The position numbers and the translations under genes are program-made. The notes below the pieces were generated by a model. The model did no database searches. It was not told where the DNA came from and saw only the letters and a program-made list of their open reading frames with translations. Positions 45,400 through 57,119 of a stretch of DNA of 64,000 nt are shown in pieces. The stretch is from Daucus carota subsp. sativus. Its lineage: Eukaryota; Streptophyta; Magnoliopsida; Apiales; Apiaceae. The stretch is taken from assembly GCF_001625215.2 (NCBI RefSeq), contig NC_030383.2:43024380-43088379 (forward strand). Reading direction: 5' to 3'. Each line of letters opens with the position of its first letter. The first letter of the stretch is position 1.

Positions 45400-46190
45400 A
45401 TAGAATGAAATTATGTTAATGAGATGATTATGTTATAGAATCATATAATACAATCATAATTCTGTATATGAATGCTTCTATTACAGAATCTATAAATTGT
45501 ATTTAAATTTTTATTCTCCAATACTGATGAGCTGTTAACAGTTCCTGATGATTACTCTCATCAGGAACTGACAGAGTGAAATTATCTTAATTAGATGATT
45601 ATATTATAGAGTCATATGATAGAATCAAAATTCTGTATATGAATGCTTCTATTACAGAATCTATAAATTTTTTTTAAATTTGTATTCTACAATACTGATG
45701 AGATGTTAACAATTCCTGATGATTAATCTCATCAGGAACTGACATAAAATGGAATTATCTTAATTAGATGATTATATTATAGAATCATATGATAGAAATA
45801 AAATTCTGTATATGAATGCTTCTATTACAGAATCTATAATTTGTTTATAGATTTGTATTCTCCAATACTGATGAGCTGTTAACAGTTGCTGATGATTATT
45901 CTCATCAGGAGCTGACATAGAATGAAATTATCTTAATTAGGTGATTATATTATATGATCATATGATAGAATCAAAATTCTTTATATGAATGCTTCTATTA
46001 CAGAATCTATAAATTGTATATAAATTTTTATTCTCCAAAAGTGATGAGCTGTTACCAGTTCCTGATGAATATTTTCATCAGGAACTGACATAGAATGAAA
46101 TTATCTTAATGAGATGATTATACTATAGAATCATATGAAAAAATCTATAAATACATATAAAAAGAGTATGCATTGAATCATATAAAATTA
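45400..46190. repeat. Tandem array of the 172-bp palindrome-bearing repeat (intron 1 of accessory gene)
   Basis: The TTCCTGATGA core (the third copy reads TTGCTGATGA) occurs at 45542, 45713, 45886 and 46059 (steps 171, 173, 173), and a partial copy supplies the exon 2 splice acceptor (about 45394). Most units hold AGTTCCTGATGA, a short loop, then TCATCAGGAACT. The array fills the intron nearly completely and shares its unit and orientation with intron 1 of the transposase, although the two genes are on opposite strands. Confidence 0.85.
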
Positions 46191-47777
46191 TCCATTCTAT
46201 ACATGCTTGATATTTAAATTCTTACTTTGAAGATTTTTCTCTACAGAAACTTCATGAATAGGGTTCACACTGATTAGAGGTTGATAAATCACCATATCCA
46301 AAGCTGCTTGCTGTAATTGAGTTGAAACCTCTTGCGTCATAATCCGTTCTTCAGTGTCAGCAATTTCAGTTGTCTTGTTCATGTCTTGAATCATCATTTC
46401 ATCAAGTTCAGGAAGGGGATTGACTTTTTCCTCAACAAGTTCATTGAATTGTAATGTAGGAACGTAGTTTGAGCACATCACAAGTCTTTTCCTCTTATAC
46501 ACATTGGTCTCTGCCTTTTTCCCAGAATTTGCAGGATCAATTGTTTCTGTATTGCTGATATTCACTGAAGGAGGTGTGCTTTCATCACGATCTGAATCAA
46601 CATCCAGAATTCTAAGCTTCCTTTTTCAAGGAGGTTTCTGCATTTGTGTATCTCTTGAGTCCATCTCTTTTTTTTTATTATCTGATGCCATTCCTGATGC
46701 CACAACCTTCTTTTTTTTTACTTTTGATTTCTGTTTGGAGATGTCCTTGATTTTTCTCTTTGGGCTTTGACGAATTGGTGAACTGTCTAGTGCCATATCA
46801 GTAGTTGATGATGGAACACCAGTAGTAACCAAATTATATTTTTCTGCCATGTTTGTGCTAAGAAATTGCCACACTTCTTTAGGAACGAAACATTCACCTT
46901 TTAAATTATTTTTCTTATCACCATTTATTATGGCTTTAATCCCTGTTTCTGAAATCTTACTAATAGGTACTAATTCGTCATCAGGAAAATCAGCAGAGGG
47001 GCACATATGATTGAAAATCAACTGTAAAAACCTAACATAACAGATATACTTAAGCTTATCCTCTTTTCTAGTACCTATCAAGTTAAGGATGAAATTTCCA
47101 TAATCAAACACAGTGTTGTAGATAAGAGAATACCCAATTTCAAGTGATCCTGATGGAATAGCATCAAAGTTTGAAACCTTGTTCAAGAAGCATCTAGTGA
47201 TACAATCAAAGTACAAGTTCCATTGCTTCTTCAGGCGAGATCTCTGCAGTACTCCAATCCTGTCAGGATCACCATTATATCCCAGTAATTTCAAAAACGC
47301 AATAAGCACATCAGCTGTAATATATTCTGGAGTTTTTTCTTCTAATTTTGGAAGATGCAGTGCTTCCTCCACCACCTCCGGTGTGATGACATACTCCTTG
47401 CCATTGTAATTGAACGTCAATTTTGATTTCTCTGCTTGGCCTCCATTTATAAACTTTAAAGTGCTCCAAATTTGCATTACACTTTTGAAAGTAACCTTAG
47501 TAGGTTGAGTCAATGCGTAATAAATTGGACTACAAGTCAAAAAGTCTATAATGATATGAAAATCATCAGGAAACACAGATTTCTCTAAAGGAGCACAGAA
47601 ATTGTTTGGGGCAAACTCGTACCCTTTTATCGAACACTTGGTGTTCATGAAAGGAGAGGTCTGCATTTTGATGAAGTTAGTGAAATGTGATTTAGATTTT
47701 ACTAGAATTTGAAGATTGAAGATGTTAATCTGAAAGAGATGAGAAAGCTTAGTTGGAGAATTGAATTTGAAAACCAC

Positions 47778-48060
47778 CGATTGTGTAGTGGAGTGGAAGT
47801 TATGAAAGAGTGTGTTAAGTTTGATCTGTAATTTCTGATAAATGCTGTTTTGTTTTCCCGCTTCTTTGTTTTTTTTTAAAATTAGCGCACTTTTGTTTGT
47901 TTTGAATTATTTGTTTAGGGGAAAGAAATTCTTAATTTATTACTTAAATTTAAATTTTAAATAAATTTTATTTAATGAATTTTTTGTAATAATTATTTTT
48001 AGCATTTGGTAAAAAAGTTTAGCCTTACAGGCAAGAAACCAGTCTAATAAAATTAATTTA
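47778..48060. other. Upstream region of the accessory gene
   Basis: Presumed promoter side of the minus-strand gene. AT-rich, with no firm TATA box and no other feature. Confidence 0.4.
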
Positions 48061-48930
48061 AAATCGTTAATATTTGGGGTTTATGGTTTGGGTTTTAGAA
48101 TAATCAATTCCTACTGTATATTAAATTGCCCGACGGTTAGGGTTTAGGATTGAGGGTGTAGGGCCGGTAGGCCCTACTCCCTCGAGCCTAAACCCTAATT
48201 AAGGCGAGGCTGAAGGGCCGAAGGCCCTGAAGCCGAGACGTAGGCGGAATAAATAAATTTAAAATCGTTAACATTTGGGGTTTATGGTTTGGGTTTTAGA
48301 ATAATTAATTCCTACTGTATATTAAATTGCCCGACGGTTAGGGTTTAGGATTGAGGGTGGAGGGCCGGTAGGCCCTACTCCTTCGAGCCTAAACCCTAAT
48401 TAAGGCGAGGCTGAAGGGCCGAAGGCCCTGAAGCCGAGACGTAGGCGGAATAAATAAATTTAAAATCGTTAACATTTGGGGTTTATGGTTTGGGTTTTAG
48501 AATAATTAATTCCTACTGTATATTAAATTGCCCGATGGTTAGGGTTTAGGATTGAGGGTGGAGGGCCGGTAGGCCCTACTCCCTCGAGCCTAAACCCTAA
48601 TTAAGGCGAGGCTGAAGGGCCGAAGGCCCTGAAGCCGAGATGTAGGCGGAATAAATAAATTTAAAATCGTTAATATTTGGGGTTTATGGTTTGGGTTTTA
48701 GAATAATCAATTCCTACTGTATATTAAATTGCCCGACGGTTAGGGTTTAGGATTGAGGGTGTAGGGCCGGTAGGCCCTACTCCCTCGAGCCTAAACCCTA
48801 ATTAAGGCGAGGCTGAAGGGCCGAAGGCCCTGAAGCCGAGACGTAGGCGGAATAAATAAATTTAAAATCGTTAACATTTGGGGTTTATGGTTTGGGTTTT
48901 AGAATAATTAATTCCTACTGTATATTTTAT
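48061..48930. repeat. 201-bp satellite with telobox hairpins, about 4.3 copies
   Basis: The word AAATCGTTAA recurs at 48061, 48262, 48463, 48664 and 48865, exactly 201 bases apart each time. Each full unit contains a 29-base arm starting TTAGGGTTTAGG and a complementary arm ending CCTAAACCCTAA around a GGTA loop (48137-48198 in unit 1; three or four mismatches). A second short palindrome AGGGCCGAAGGCCCT follows. Units 1 and 4 share variants (TTAATATTT, AATCAATT, GTGTAGGG) against units 2-3, suggesting a three-unit higher-order repeat. It is GC-richer than its surroundings. Confidence 0.95.
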
Positions 48931-49241
48931 TATTTAAATAAAAACATTATTACAATTGTTAATAATTTTTTGTGTTTTTTTTGGTTTTAAGAAAGATAAG
49001 TTTCTAAAACTAAATAAAATCATACATGGTTTTTATTAAATTAGTTGTTTTATTCATAATTACTAATTTAAATCATAGATAATATAAACGGTTGTTGGAT
49101 GAAAATGAAAATCATAATTTTGCTTCTGTTACGGAATCATAATTACTTGCACCAGTATTCATGCTTCTTCCCAATACGTATTGATTAAATGTTCCTCCTC
49201 CTTTTAAATAAATGTCTCTTCAGTTCTTTAATACACTATTC

Positions 49242-49249
49242 TATAAAAG
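49242..49249 (+). promoter_or_regulatory. TATA box of the small plus-strand gene
   Basis: CTATAAAAGG at 49241-49250, about 94 bp upstream of the ATG at 49343 and 30 bp before a plausible A-rich start at about 49275. A good plant core-promoter match. Confidence 0.6.
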
Positions 49250-49342
49250 GCATGCATGTAAGCCTACTGTAACACTCATATCAGAAACCCTTTCTTCTCT
49301 AAAACCTTTCATCTTCTTCTCCAACCCTTTTGTTTTTTGAAA

Positions 49343-49657
49343 ATGTCTCTCTCTGACGGTTCCGTCCGCATCTGCCAGCGCTGCTTCAGCGTCACTGTTT
49401 GGGGTGTTCGCTACCATGTTCTCAGCCTCCCTGATGAGGTTGTTGAAGAAATGGACTTCGAGACACATCTCGAGGTCCAGTTTCTGACAATGAACTGTTA
49501 CCTTCATGAGGAGCGCCTCCGTGAAGAAGCTGAGGCAAGGAGGCTTGCTGCCATCAGACGCCGCGAATGGATCATTCGATTCGCGGGGATGATGTCCAGT
49601 ATCCTCCACAAGCAGGAGGAGGAGGAGAAGAAGGCAGAGGAAGAGTCTTCTAGTTGA
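49343..49657 (+). CDS. Small protein of unknown function, 104 aa
   Basis: The ATG at 49343 is preferred over the in-frame TTG at 49337. The N-terminus has one CxxC pair (ICQRCF); the middle is mixed hydrophobic (VTVWGVRYHVLSLPDEV); the second half is charged helical (EERLREEAEARRLAAIRRREW) and ends in an acidic tail (KQEEEEKKAEEESSS). It has no introns, a clear upstream TATA box and GC-richer coding sequence than the rest of the element, so it looks like a real or recently captured gene. I do not recognise its family. It is convergent with the next small gene. The overlapping minus-strand ORF (49241-49609) is its shadow. Confidence 0.55.
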   Translation: MSLSDGSVRICQRCFSVTVWGVRYHVLSLPDEVVEEMDFETHLEVQFLTMNCYLHEERLREEAEARRLAAIRRREWIIRFAGMMSSILHKQEEEEKKAEEESSS

Positions 49658-49935
49658 TAGGGCTAGATAGGTCTTCCTTTATGTACTGTCTTCTTTTTTA
49701 AATATATTATTATTAATGAAAAATGAATGTTTGATTGCATCTAATCTTTTTTGGTATGTTGTCTTTTTGAATAATTTATTTTAATCTATTGTGGTTGATT
49801 AAGTATAAAAGCCAATGGTATAATCATCGATTGCTATGAAAATAAAAGTCGAAGACGAAAGAAGTAAAAGTTACACAATGGAAATATTTTCATTAATAGA
49901 AGCCCGTGATGGGGCGAGGATTACAAGCAAACGAC

Positions 49936-50208
49936 TTAGTAGTCGTTATCAGTTTTATCCCTTAAGAAGGAGTTCTCCATCTTCAACTCCTTCACTTCTT
50001 CCTGCAGCTCATCTATTTTGTCTTCAAGGCGGTCGTTTCGCCTTTCAAGCATCCTTATCCTCGCCTGAAGCTCGGTGATGAGGACCTGAAGTTCGCCTAA
50101 GGTTGGGCGAGGAGGAGGCGGAGGAACCGCGTTCGGATCTGGCGTAAGTGGCGGAGGATCAGACTCCAATGCCCTATCAAACTCGGCGAGAAGATCTTTA
50201 GCAGACAT
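49936..50208 (-). CDS. Small coiled-coil protein of unknown function, 90 aa
   Basis: Starts MSAKDLLAEFDRAL. Residues 18-36 are proline-rich (PPPLTPDP, PPPPPRPT). Residues about 36-82 form a leucine-heptad coiled coil (LGELQVLITELQARIRMLERR, split at the arginines; then DRLEDKIDELQEEVKELKMEN). It is likely a dimer or adaptor. A perfect TATA box (CTATAAATAG, 50284-50275) stands 67 bp upstream of the ATG and the leader is pyrimidine-rich. No intron and no known domain. It faces the 104-aa gene across a 278-bp spacer; shared ancestry or joint capture is possible but unproven. Confidence 0.55.
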   Translation of the reverse strand: MSAKDLLAEFDRALESDPPPLTPDPNAVPPPPPRPTLGELQVLITELQARIRMLERRNDRLEDKIDELQEEVKELKMENSFLRDKTDNDY

Positions 50209-50274
50209 GGTCGACGACTATGAGGAGTTGAGATGGTGATGAAGAAGTGAGAAAAAGTAAACTGAGATGAAACT

Positions 50275-50284
50275 CTATTTATAG
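50275..50284 (-). promoter_or_regulatory. TATA box of the small minus-strand gene
   Basis: CTATAAATAG on the minus strand, a near-ideal plant TATA box, followed by a CT-rich leader (TTTCATCTCAG..., CTTCTTCATCACC) to the ATG at 50208. Confidence 0.65.
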
Positions 50285-50389
50285 AAAACAAGCGACTCTC
50301 TGAATTCTGACCTCGTTTTCAGTGAAATACAAAAGAATCATGTTTGATGAGTAAAGTTAATGTGTTTAAATTCAATTTACTTATGATGC

Positions 50390-51165
50390 TAAAAGTGAAT
50401 TACTGACAGCTGTGAAAAACTACCAGGATCCAAAATACTGATGATGTCAAATATGATTCTATAAGAGAATCATGTCTTTAAGGATTAAATACTGATGACG
50501 TTTATTTGATTCTACAATAGAATCATGTGTTAAGATTTAAATACTGTCAGGATCCAAAAATACTGATGATTTAAATTTGATTCTACAAGAGAATCATGTT
50601 TTTAGAACATACAGAATATGTTAAAAATCAATTACTGATGATGTTAGTTTGATTCTATAAGAGAATCATGTCTTAAGGATTAAATACTGTCAGGATTGGA
50701 AATACTGATGACATGAATTTCATTCTACAAGGGAATCATGTCTTAAAAGTAAAATACTGATGATGGCAATTTGGTTCTACAAGAGAACCATGTGTTAAGA
50801 GTCAAAATACATATATGAAATACTGTTAGGATCAAAATACTGATGATTTATAATTTGACAGATGTGAAACACAGTGAGTATCCAAGTACTGTTTGGAATG
50901 GACATATTGATGCAACACAATTAACCAAGCTTAAACAAAATATTTTTACAAGCTCAGTCCACTTCTGATTCACAAATTTAATTCTACAAGAGAATTATGT
51001 GTTAAGAGTTATTTACATGTATGAAACTGTCAGGATCAAAATACTGATGATCTTAATATGACAGATGTGAAACGCAGTCAGTATCCAAATACTTCAGGAA
51101 CAGAAATACTGATGCAACACAATTATCCAAGATTAATCAATATATTTTTACAAGTTCAGTCTAGT
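50390..51165. repeat. Irregular repeats of the CTGATGA / AGAATCATG unit
   Basis: At least six imperfect units with TACTGTCAGGATC, AATACTGATGAT, TTTGATTCTA(C/T)AAGAGAATCATG and CTTAAG. They match the units at 42140-42600 and one near 52420-52500. No gene. Confidence 0.75.
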
Positions 51166-54100
51166 CTAGTTCTGATTAACAAACTTTATCTCTGTTTTCA
51201 TGTGGTCTTTCAAGATGTTTATTTCTGAGTAGACAATCTTTGCAGCATATATTTTTCTTGCCTTCTCCAATTGCCTTTTCTGTTCAATACCCTGTAAATA
51301 TGATTGTCACAAATGGTCATAAAAGAGAAAAAAACACATATCTAATCCAAACTTGAAAGTATTTTAGAAACAAAAGTTAGTTTTGCATCCAACCTCCGCA
51401 GCAAATTTGCAATCCCAGTTGCGTAGAGCATATCCCATATATGTTTCCATATGATGCATCACAAACATACATTCTTATTTGAAGTTCTCCATTTCATTTC
51501 TAGACGTTGCACTGGAGCATTATTTAACAACTTGATTTTTCTTGGGCTTTTCTGTGCCATGTATAACCCAAAGTTCTCTTGCTGAAACGTATAGTTAAAA
51601 ATATAATAGTTGGTTAATATAATCAAATAAAACATAAATTACTATATTTATTTAAAACTGGAAAAAGTTGCATACCAGGGCTTCAGGTATTCCATCATAC
51701 ATGATATCTACACGGTCTCCACTTCGGTTGTCAATTATGTCAACACAAATCTTCCTTAAATTGAAGCATATCAGGTAGAAGTGGGTTCCAGAGAAGATTG
51801 GGAAGAAGATCTTTGGTTGAAAAAAAAACAAATATATTTACTCACTATCTAAATATGAAAATAGGAAATAATCTCACATTGTTATAAATGATAAATATGG
51901 ATAGAGTATATACCAGATCAACATGATTAATATCAACTCCGTGCTTGAACAAAATTGCATCCATGTTGGATTTGAACTTCATGTATGTTATATTTGGATC
52001 AGTACTGTTTGCTACCAATTGGCTTCCTTTAACCACATTTCCCATCTACCATTAAAGACACATATAACTGTTATTAATAAAAATTCTAAACATATAATAT
52101 GTGTTCTGCAGATATAATATATAACATGGAATATGAAATAACAGACTGTAGATTATTTGTGATTAACTTACTGTCACCATTGTACTGCAGAAAAACCTAT
52201 AAGGAGACTCTGCTGCTCTGAATTTTTCATCTTCGTTTAGTATGCTTGTATAAGCATCAACAACATGGAACAACACTTCTTTTCCAATTTGTAGGCTTTG
52301 AATGTGATGCTTCAAGCAAGTAACGTTGTTCCAGAGGAATATCTCAATCCTGCATGTTTAAAACAGAGTCAATTATTAGCTTTTGCTTTTGCAAAGTATA
52401 GTGTCAACCATATTAAATACTGTCAGGATTATATATATATGAAATACTGTCAGGATCAAAATACTGATGATTTTTTATTTGACAGCTGTGAAATACAGTC
52501 AGTATGCAAATACTGTCATGTATCATTACTTAAAGGAATGGAATGGTTTCCAAATGACTCTAACACTGAATCATAATATTTTATAAATCACGATTGAGTC
52601 ATTATAGTCAATAACCATCAGCTATTTGAAACTAAAATGTATACTAAATATATACTCACATTGCTCGGTTCTTTCTTCCATTAATCCAGCTCCTCTTCTT
52701 CATCTTTGCTGAACCTTTGTGTGTTGAGATCAATCGCTCGGATTTTGAATGGAGACTTCTGATGATCAGTTGGTTTGAGTACCCTTTTCAGCTGATTGTT
52801 GAGTCCATATGCAGCATAGCTTGGCTCATTCCTAGTAATATGTTTTGTGTAAATATTACTATCAACCACCTGACCCCCTAATTTTAAATCATCTAAAAAA
52901 TCATCTATATCGTGCATCTTATTAAAAGCCCTTTCATTTTCCGGGAGCATTAAAATGTCAAATGTTTTCCAGTCTTTGTATGTGAAAAAATCCCAGCCTT
53001 TATCAATACTGTTTTGCCAAAGAGTAAAAAAGAATTCTAAGAATCTATCTAAACAAGTTATGTTCAGAAAGTTATGGAGTAAAAGTATTATTTAAATCTT
53101 TCACCTTCCTGTTGTCATCTCTTCAAACCTCTGTTCATATTCTTTTATTTTATCACTTTCTGGGAACAGCTGTTTCCCCTTGTCAAGTGTTTCACCAAAT
53201 TCTTTCTTCAGCTTTTCCATTTGTGATAAATGATGCTGTAATCTTGACGTTATCTCCTAGTTTCATTAATGTATGTTAGTACTTGCACATAGTTATGAAT
53301 CTATAGTAAATTACTTGATTCTAATAAATTTTCTTACATCCTCTGTGAGCACCTCAGTGCTATTGTGATTCTGTTCAACATCTCTTGCAATTGACAATAT
53401 TGATGCATCAACATTGTCTTGTGGAGAAAACAGCCGACTGGGTCCTACGCCCTTCAATGTTTCTTTAGGTGTGGTGAAGTTGCTGTTCCCACCCTGTATT
53501 ATAGAATAAAAACATCATTTATATTCATTTATTTATGGAAATAAACAAAACTCAAGTTAAAATGGATACATGATCAAAAACAGTTATATATAATATGGTG
53601 GTTCTACTATAGAATCATCTTCATTTTTTATTATTTTTATACCTTGTACTGTTCAGAGTTCACATCATTTTGATTGCTTTCATCAGGAGTTTCAAATTCT
53701 GGAACCTGCATAATTATATAAATTATTGGCATTTTTTATATTCATGACTATATGTAGAAAGAATATAGACTATCTACTTACAATATCTCCATGACCAAAA
53801 TTATTATCAAGACCCTCCCTCTTTGCTCTGTCATCAATGCATGAATTCTTCCAGCCAACAAAGGCAGGCCATGTTTTCTTCACTCTCACATCAGGATGGC
53901 TTGTCCTAGCTAGATAAAAGTACTACAGACAAAATAGAAAGTCATAAGAGACGATGGCAGAAGCTATACATATATAGTAAAAAAGAGTATCAAATGTTTC
54001 AAGGTGTCTTACAAGAAGAAAAACAAAACAACCAGTGTAGTATTGTGTTTTTGGATCATTCCACCATTGTTCATGAGCCTCTTTCAAATTTTGTATCACA

Positions 54101-55895
54101 AGTTTGCACCAATTGTAGTCTCTTGCATTGTCAAAATTACCACTGAACCTCAGGATTTTGGGGCAAACAAAGGACGTTTTATCTGTTCTGATGAAAAGGT
54201 TAGCCATCAGAATCATGAAGTTCTGCTTGAAATGTTCATCGGCATCACGAGAATCTGCAATCTTTTCACGCAACATCTTTTCAGTGATCCTGCTTGGCTG
54301 CCTTTCTTTAAATTGTTTGCCCCAGCTTTGGATTTTATCTTTAGAATCTTCAAGTTTAACATCCAATTTCCCTTGGGGTAGACCAATTATGTCAAAAACA
54401 TCATCCTCTGTTATTTTAAGATTCCGATTTGGGAATAGACCAAACTCACATTTATTGTGCTCGAACCACCATAAGCAATTAACTATTGTCTTGTGTGGCA
54501 GTTCCTCACCAAGAGTAAAATGAAGGAGTGCACCAAACCCAGCAGATTTGACCCACTGCCTTTGAGCTTCAGACAGCCTTGAGATTGTTTTTGAAAATGT
54601 TGATGGATAAGCACGGATTAAAATCTTTTTTGGTTTCTCATCATCATCTTTTTCTTCTTCTTCTTCCACTTCTTCATCTTCATTCTCTACTTCCACCTTT
54701 TTCTTCAATTTCTTTTCCTTATTATGTTGTACCTGTATCAAATATTAAACATAGCTCATTAAATATTAAATATTATGTTGTAAAAATTAAAGTTCATGTT
54801 AGAACATAGCTCAACAGTTCTACTGTGGAATGTAAACCTGAGATGATTACTATCAGTAATCCTGATGCACTCATCAGTAATCCTGATGCACTCATCAACA
54901 ATACTGATGTACTCATTAGTAATCATTATGATCCGTATGAATCAAGTATTTTTAAAGTTCATCTTAGAATAATAGCTTAACAGTGCTACTACCTGAGATG
55001 ATGACTATCAGTAATCCTGATGCAGTCATCAGTAATCCTGATGCACTCATCAGTAATCCTGATGTATTCATCAGTAATCATTAATTTTGCTTCTAAAGTG
55101 GAACCAACTATAATTATTAAAAAATTGGCACTATTTTACTTATGTTACAGAATCAGACCATTTAAATGTTTTTACAAATGTGTAACTGTACTATACAATA
55201 GAAACCATGTATATTTTATATGTCTACTGTTGTAAAATGGGATGAACAATGAACAAGTACTGTTATAGTGTAACTATGTACCTCTTCTACGGCTTTCCTT
55301 TTATTGACACCTTCATTCTTTGTCGCCCTTACTTTTCTTTGTGCTTTTTCTGCTGGTCCCTTCTCTGCATTTTCTCCTCCCTCAGGGTCGACAATATGAA
55401 TAGAGAAATCTTCTTCATCTTCTTTTATAGGTTGTAGCCTTGGAGATTTTCTCACAGAAGGTGCAGCAGCAGCCAGCTTTTCCTTGCCATCTTTTTCATG
55501 AGTGGCAATTGTTTCAGCTGTTTACAAAAACAAACAGTGTTAGACATAAGAAATCTGGATAGCACTATTTATTATACAATATAAAAAATATTATTCTAAT
55601 TGAAGTTTACATGCAGGTGGTGTTGGTTGGTTGGGTTCTTGCTGCTCCTGTGAGCTCTTTGGAGTGTACACAACTAGTGAACGAATAGGTTCACATTGTA
55701 CCACCATCTCAGCCTCTTCTTCATCTTTAGAAAGTTTTTCAATTTCTTCAGCAGCAATTTCATTATCGACATTTTGGCCATCAACTTCCATATTACTTGA
55801 AAGATCTATGCATCAACAAAGACCACAATTGTAATCCAACACAAACTACAAAGTGATTATATTATTCTAAATTAATGAGATTGAATTTTGCATAC

Positions 55896-57004
55896 TCTTT
55901 TCCTTGACCACAATTATGTCTTCTGAAGCTTGCATTTGGTCAGTATGCAATTTCTCTGATGATAGATTGTTGAAAAAGTTGTTCATCTCTTCCTCTGTGA
56001 ACCAACTGCTATTCATCTGTTAAACATTTTAATTTGGTTGTTATTTGTTAACAAAAATATATTATAAATAGTAGAATTAAATAATAATATATACTTACAA
56101 AGCCACCATGTTCATTAATGTTGAAGTTTTCTGGACAAGACATCAAAAACTTGAACATATAGTAAAGAACACAGTATCCACATTTTTCACCGTCATCCTG
56201 TTGAGGAACCATTGGAATACTCAAATTGAACTGGAAAACATCATCAGTTCCTTGTACTGACTCATTCTTATACATTTGGTACACAAATCTGCATGAAAAA
56301 GTTCCTATTAAAACAACACAGTCGTCATAAATAAATCATTAAATTCTAAAATACTAATCAAATAGAGATTGTACTGTTTGATGCACGGTTCTAGGTTCTT
56401 TGGTTCTGCTTCTTGAAGTGAGTCCAATAACAGCATACATGGACTTTTTTCATTCATCTCCAAATCTTCTCCCAAGTTACAGAGTATGAGAAGATTCCAA
56501 TGATTACTGTCAAATGATTAAACCCACATTCTTATAGTTAGTGCATTAGGAGCAGTAAAATAATTTATAGGTCTTACGTTTTTGTTATATACCTTTGGCA
56601 GATGGGAACAAAAACATATCTGCAAGCAAATATCTTTTGCTTCTTTATCCACTTCCACACATTGCTTTTCTCAATTGCTGTAGAATCTTTTTTCTTTGCC
56701 TTTTTAACTGCATCCATATATGATATGAAGAACATAGGGTCGAAAAACGAACATCCTGTCTTCCTTTCTTCTGGTATAATCTTCAAAATCAACTTATAAC
56801 AAACATGTTATAGGTTACCAAAATTACCAAACTGCCTAATAGTTATAATGTGCCAAATAATTTACCTCATATACTCATCAAAATTTTTTGTGTCCAGTTG
56901 TCCTTCATGACGCGTTCTACAGATGATTCGTAGTCGTTTTCCCTTATTTTTATTCTGTCCTGATGCTTTGCTTCCACTCTTCTTTCCAGATTTTATTTTA
57001 AGTC
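55896..57004 (-). other. Ulp1 protease domain 1 (N-terminal), catalytic residues present
   Basis: A full C48-type catalytic core across exons 2-6: a basic leader (KSGKKSGSKASGQNKNKGKR), then FFDPMFFISY, KKQKIFACRYVFVPICQ, the catalytic His in SNHWNLLIL, Asp in LLLDSL, oxyanion Gln in VPQQDDG and Cys in EKCGYC. After it comes the WFTEEEMNNFF helix found in plant ULP1/ULP2-like proteases. It resembles host SUMO proteases more than the KI-type MULE protease does, which suggests a separate capture. Activity would remove or process SUMO-like modifiers in the nucleus; this is inference. Confidence 0.75.
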
Positions 57005-57119
57005 CTGCGATGTATTATACAGTCAGTGTGTTGAAAATATTTAATAGAAACAACTACAGATACATTATAATCCTGATGCATTACAATCCTGATGAATTAC
57101 AGTGATATGCAATTTACAC

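Larger units (their letters stand above)
40538..47777 (-). pseudogene. Accessory gene with plant-transposon-protein domain, multi-exon, with in-frame stops
   Basis: Proposed exons: 47777-46226, 45394-44756, 44334-43906, 43486-42969, 42938-42714, 42180-41953, then 41896-40538 (junction into the last one not resolved). All earlier junctions keep phase. Exon 1 resembles the 'putative plant transposon protein' domain found in gag-like accessory proteins (DFLTCSPIYYALTQPTKVTF, SLEIGYSLIYNTVFDYGNFIL); ATG could be 47777 or 47666. Then come a basic stretch (KSKVKKKKV), an acidic coiled coil (exon 2), RG-repeat segments (exons 3-4) and a basic C-terminal part (KIIKDRRRRNRE). A TGA at 46626-46628 and a TAA at about 41207-41209 interrupt an otherwise continuous frame, so it is probably decaying. 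Function unknown. Confidence 0.6.

Noticed and set aside
48137..48198. Interstitial telomere repeats
   Set aside because: Only single TTAGGGTTTAGG / CCTAAACCCTAA units are present, as opposed arms of a hairpin inside a 201-bp unit; there is no run of tandem telomere repeats.
48061..48930. CRISPR-like array
   Set aside because: The units are contiguous 201-bp satellites with no unique spacers, in a plant nuclear context.
54004..54809. Plus-strand ORFs of 76-131 aa
   Set aside because: Shadows of the large minus-strand exon 54732-54013 of the Ulp1 gene.
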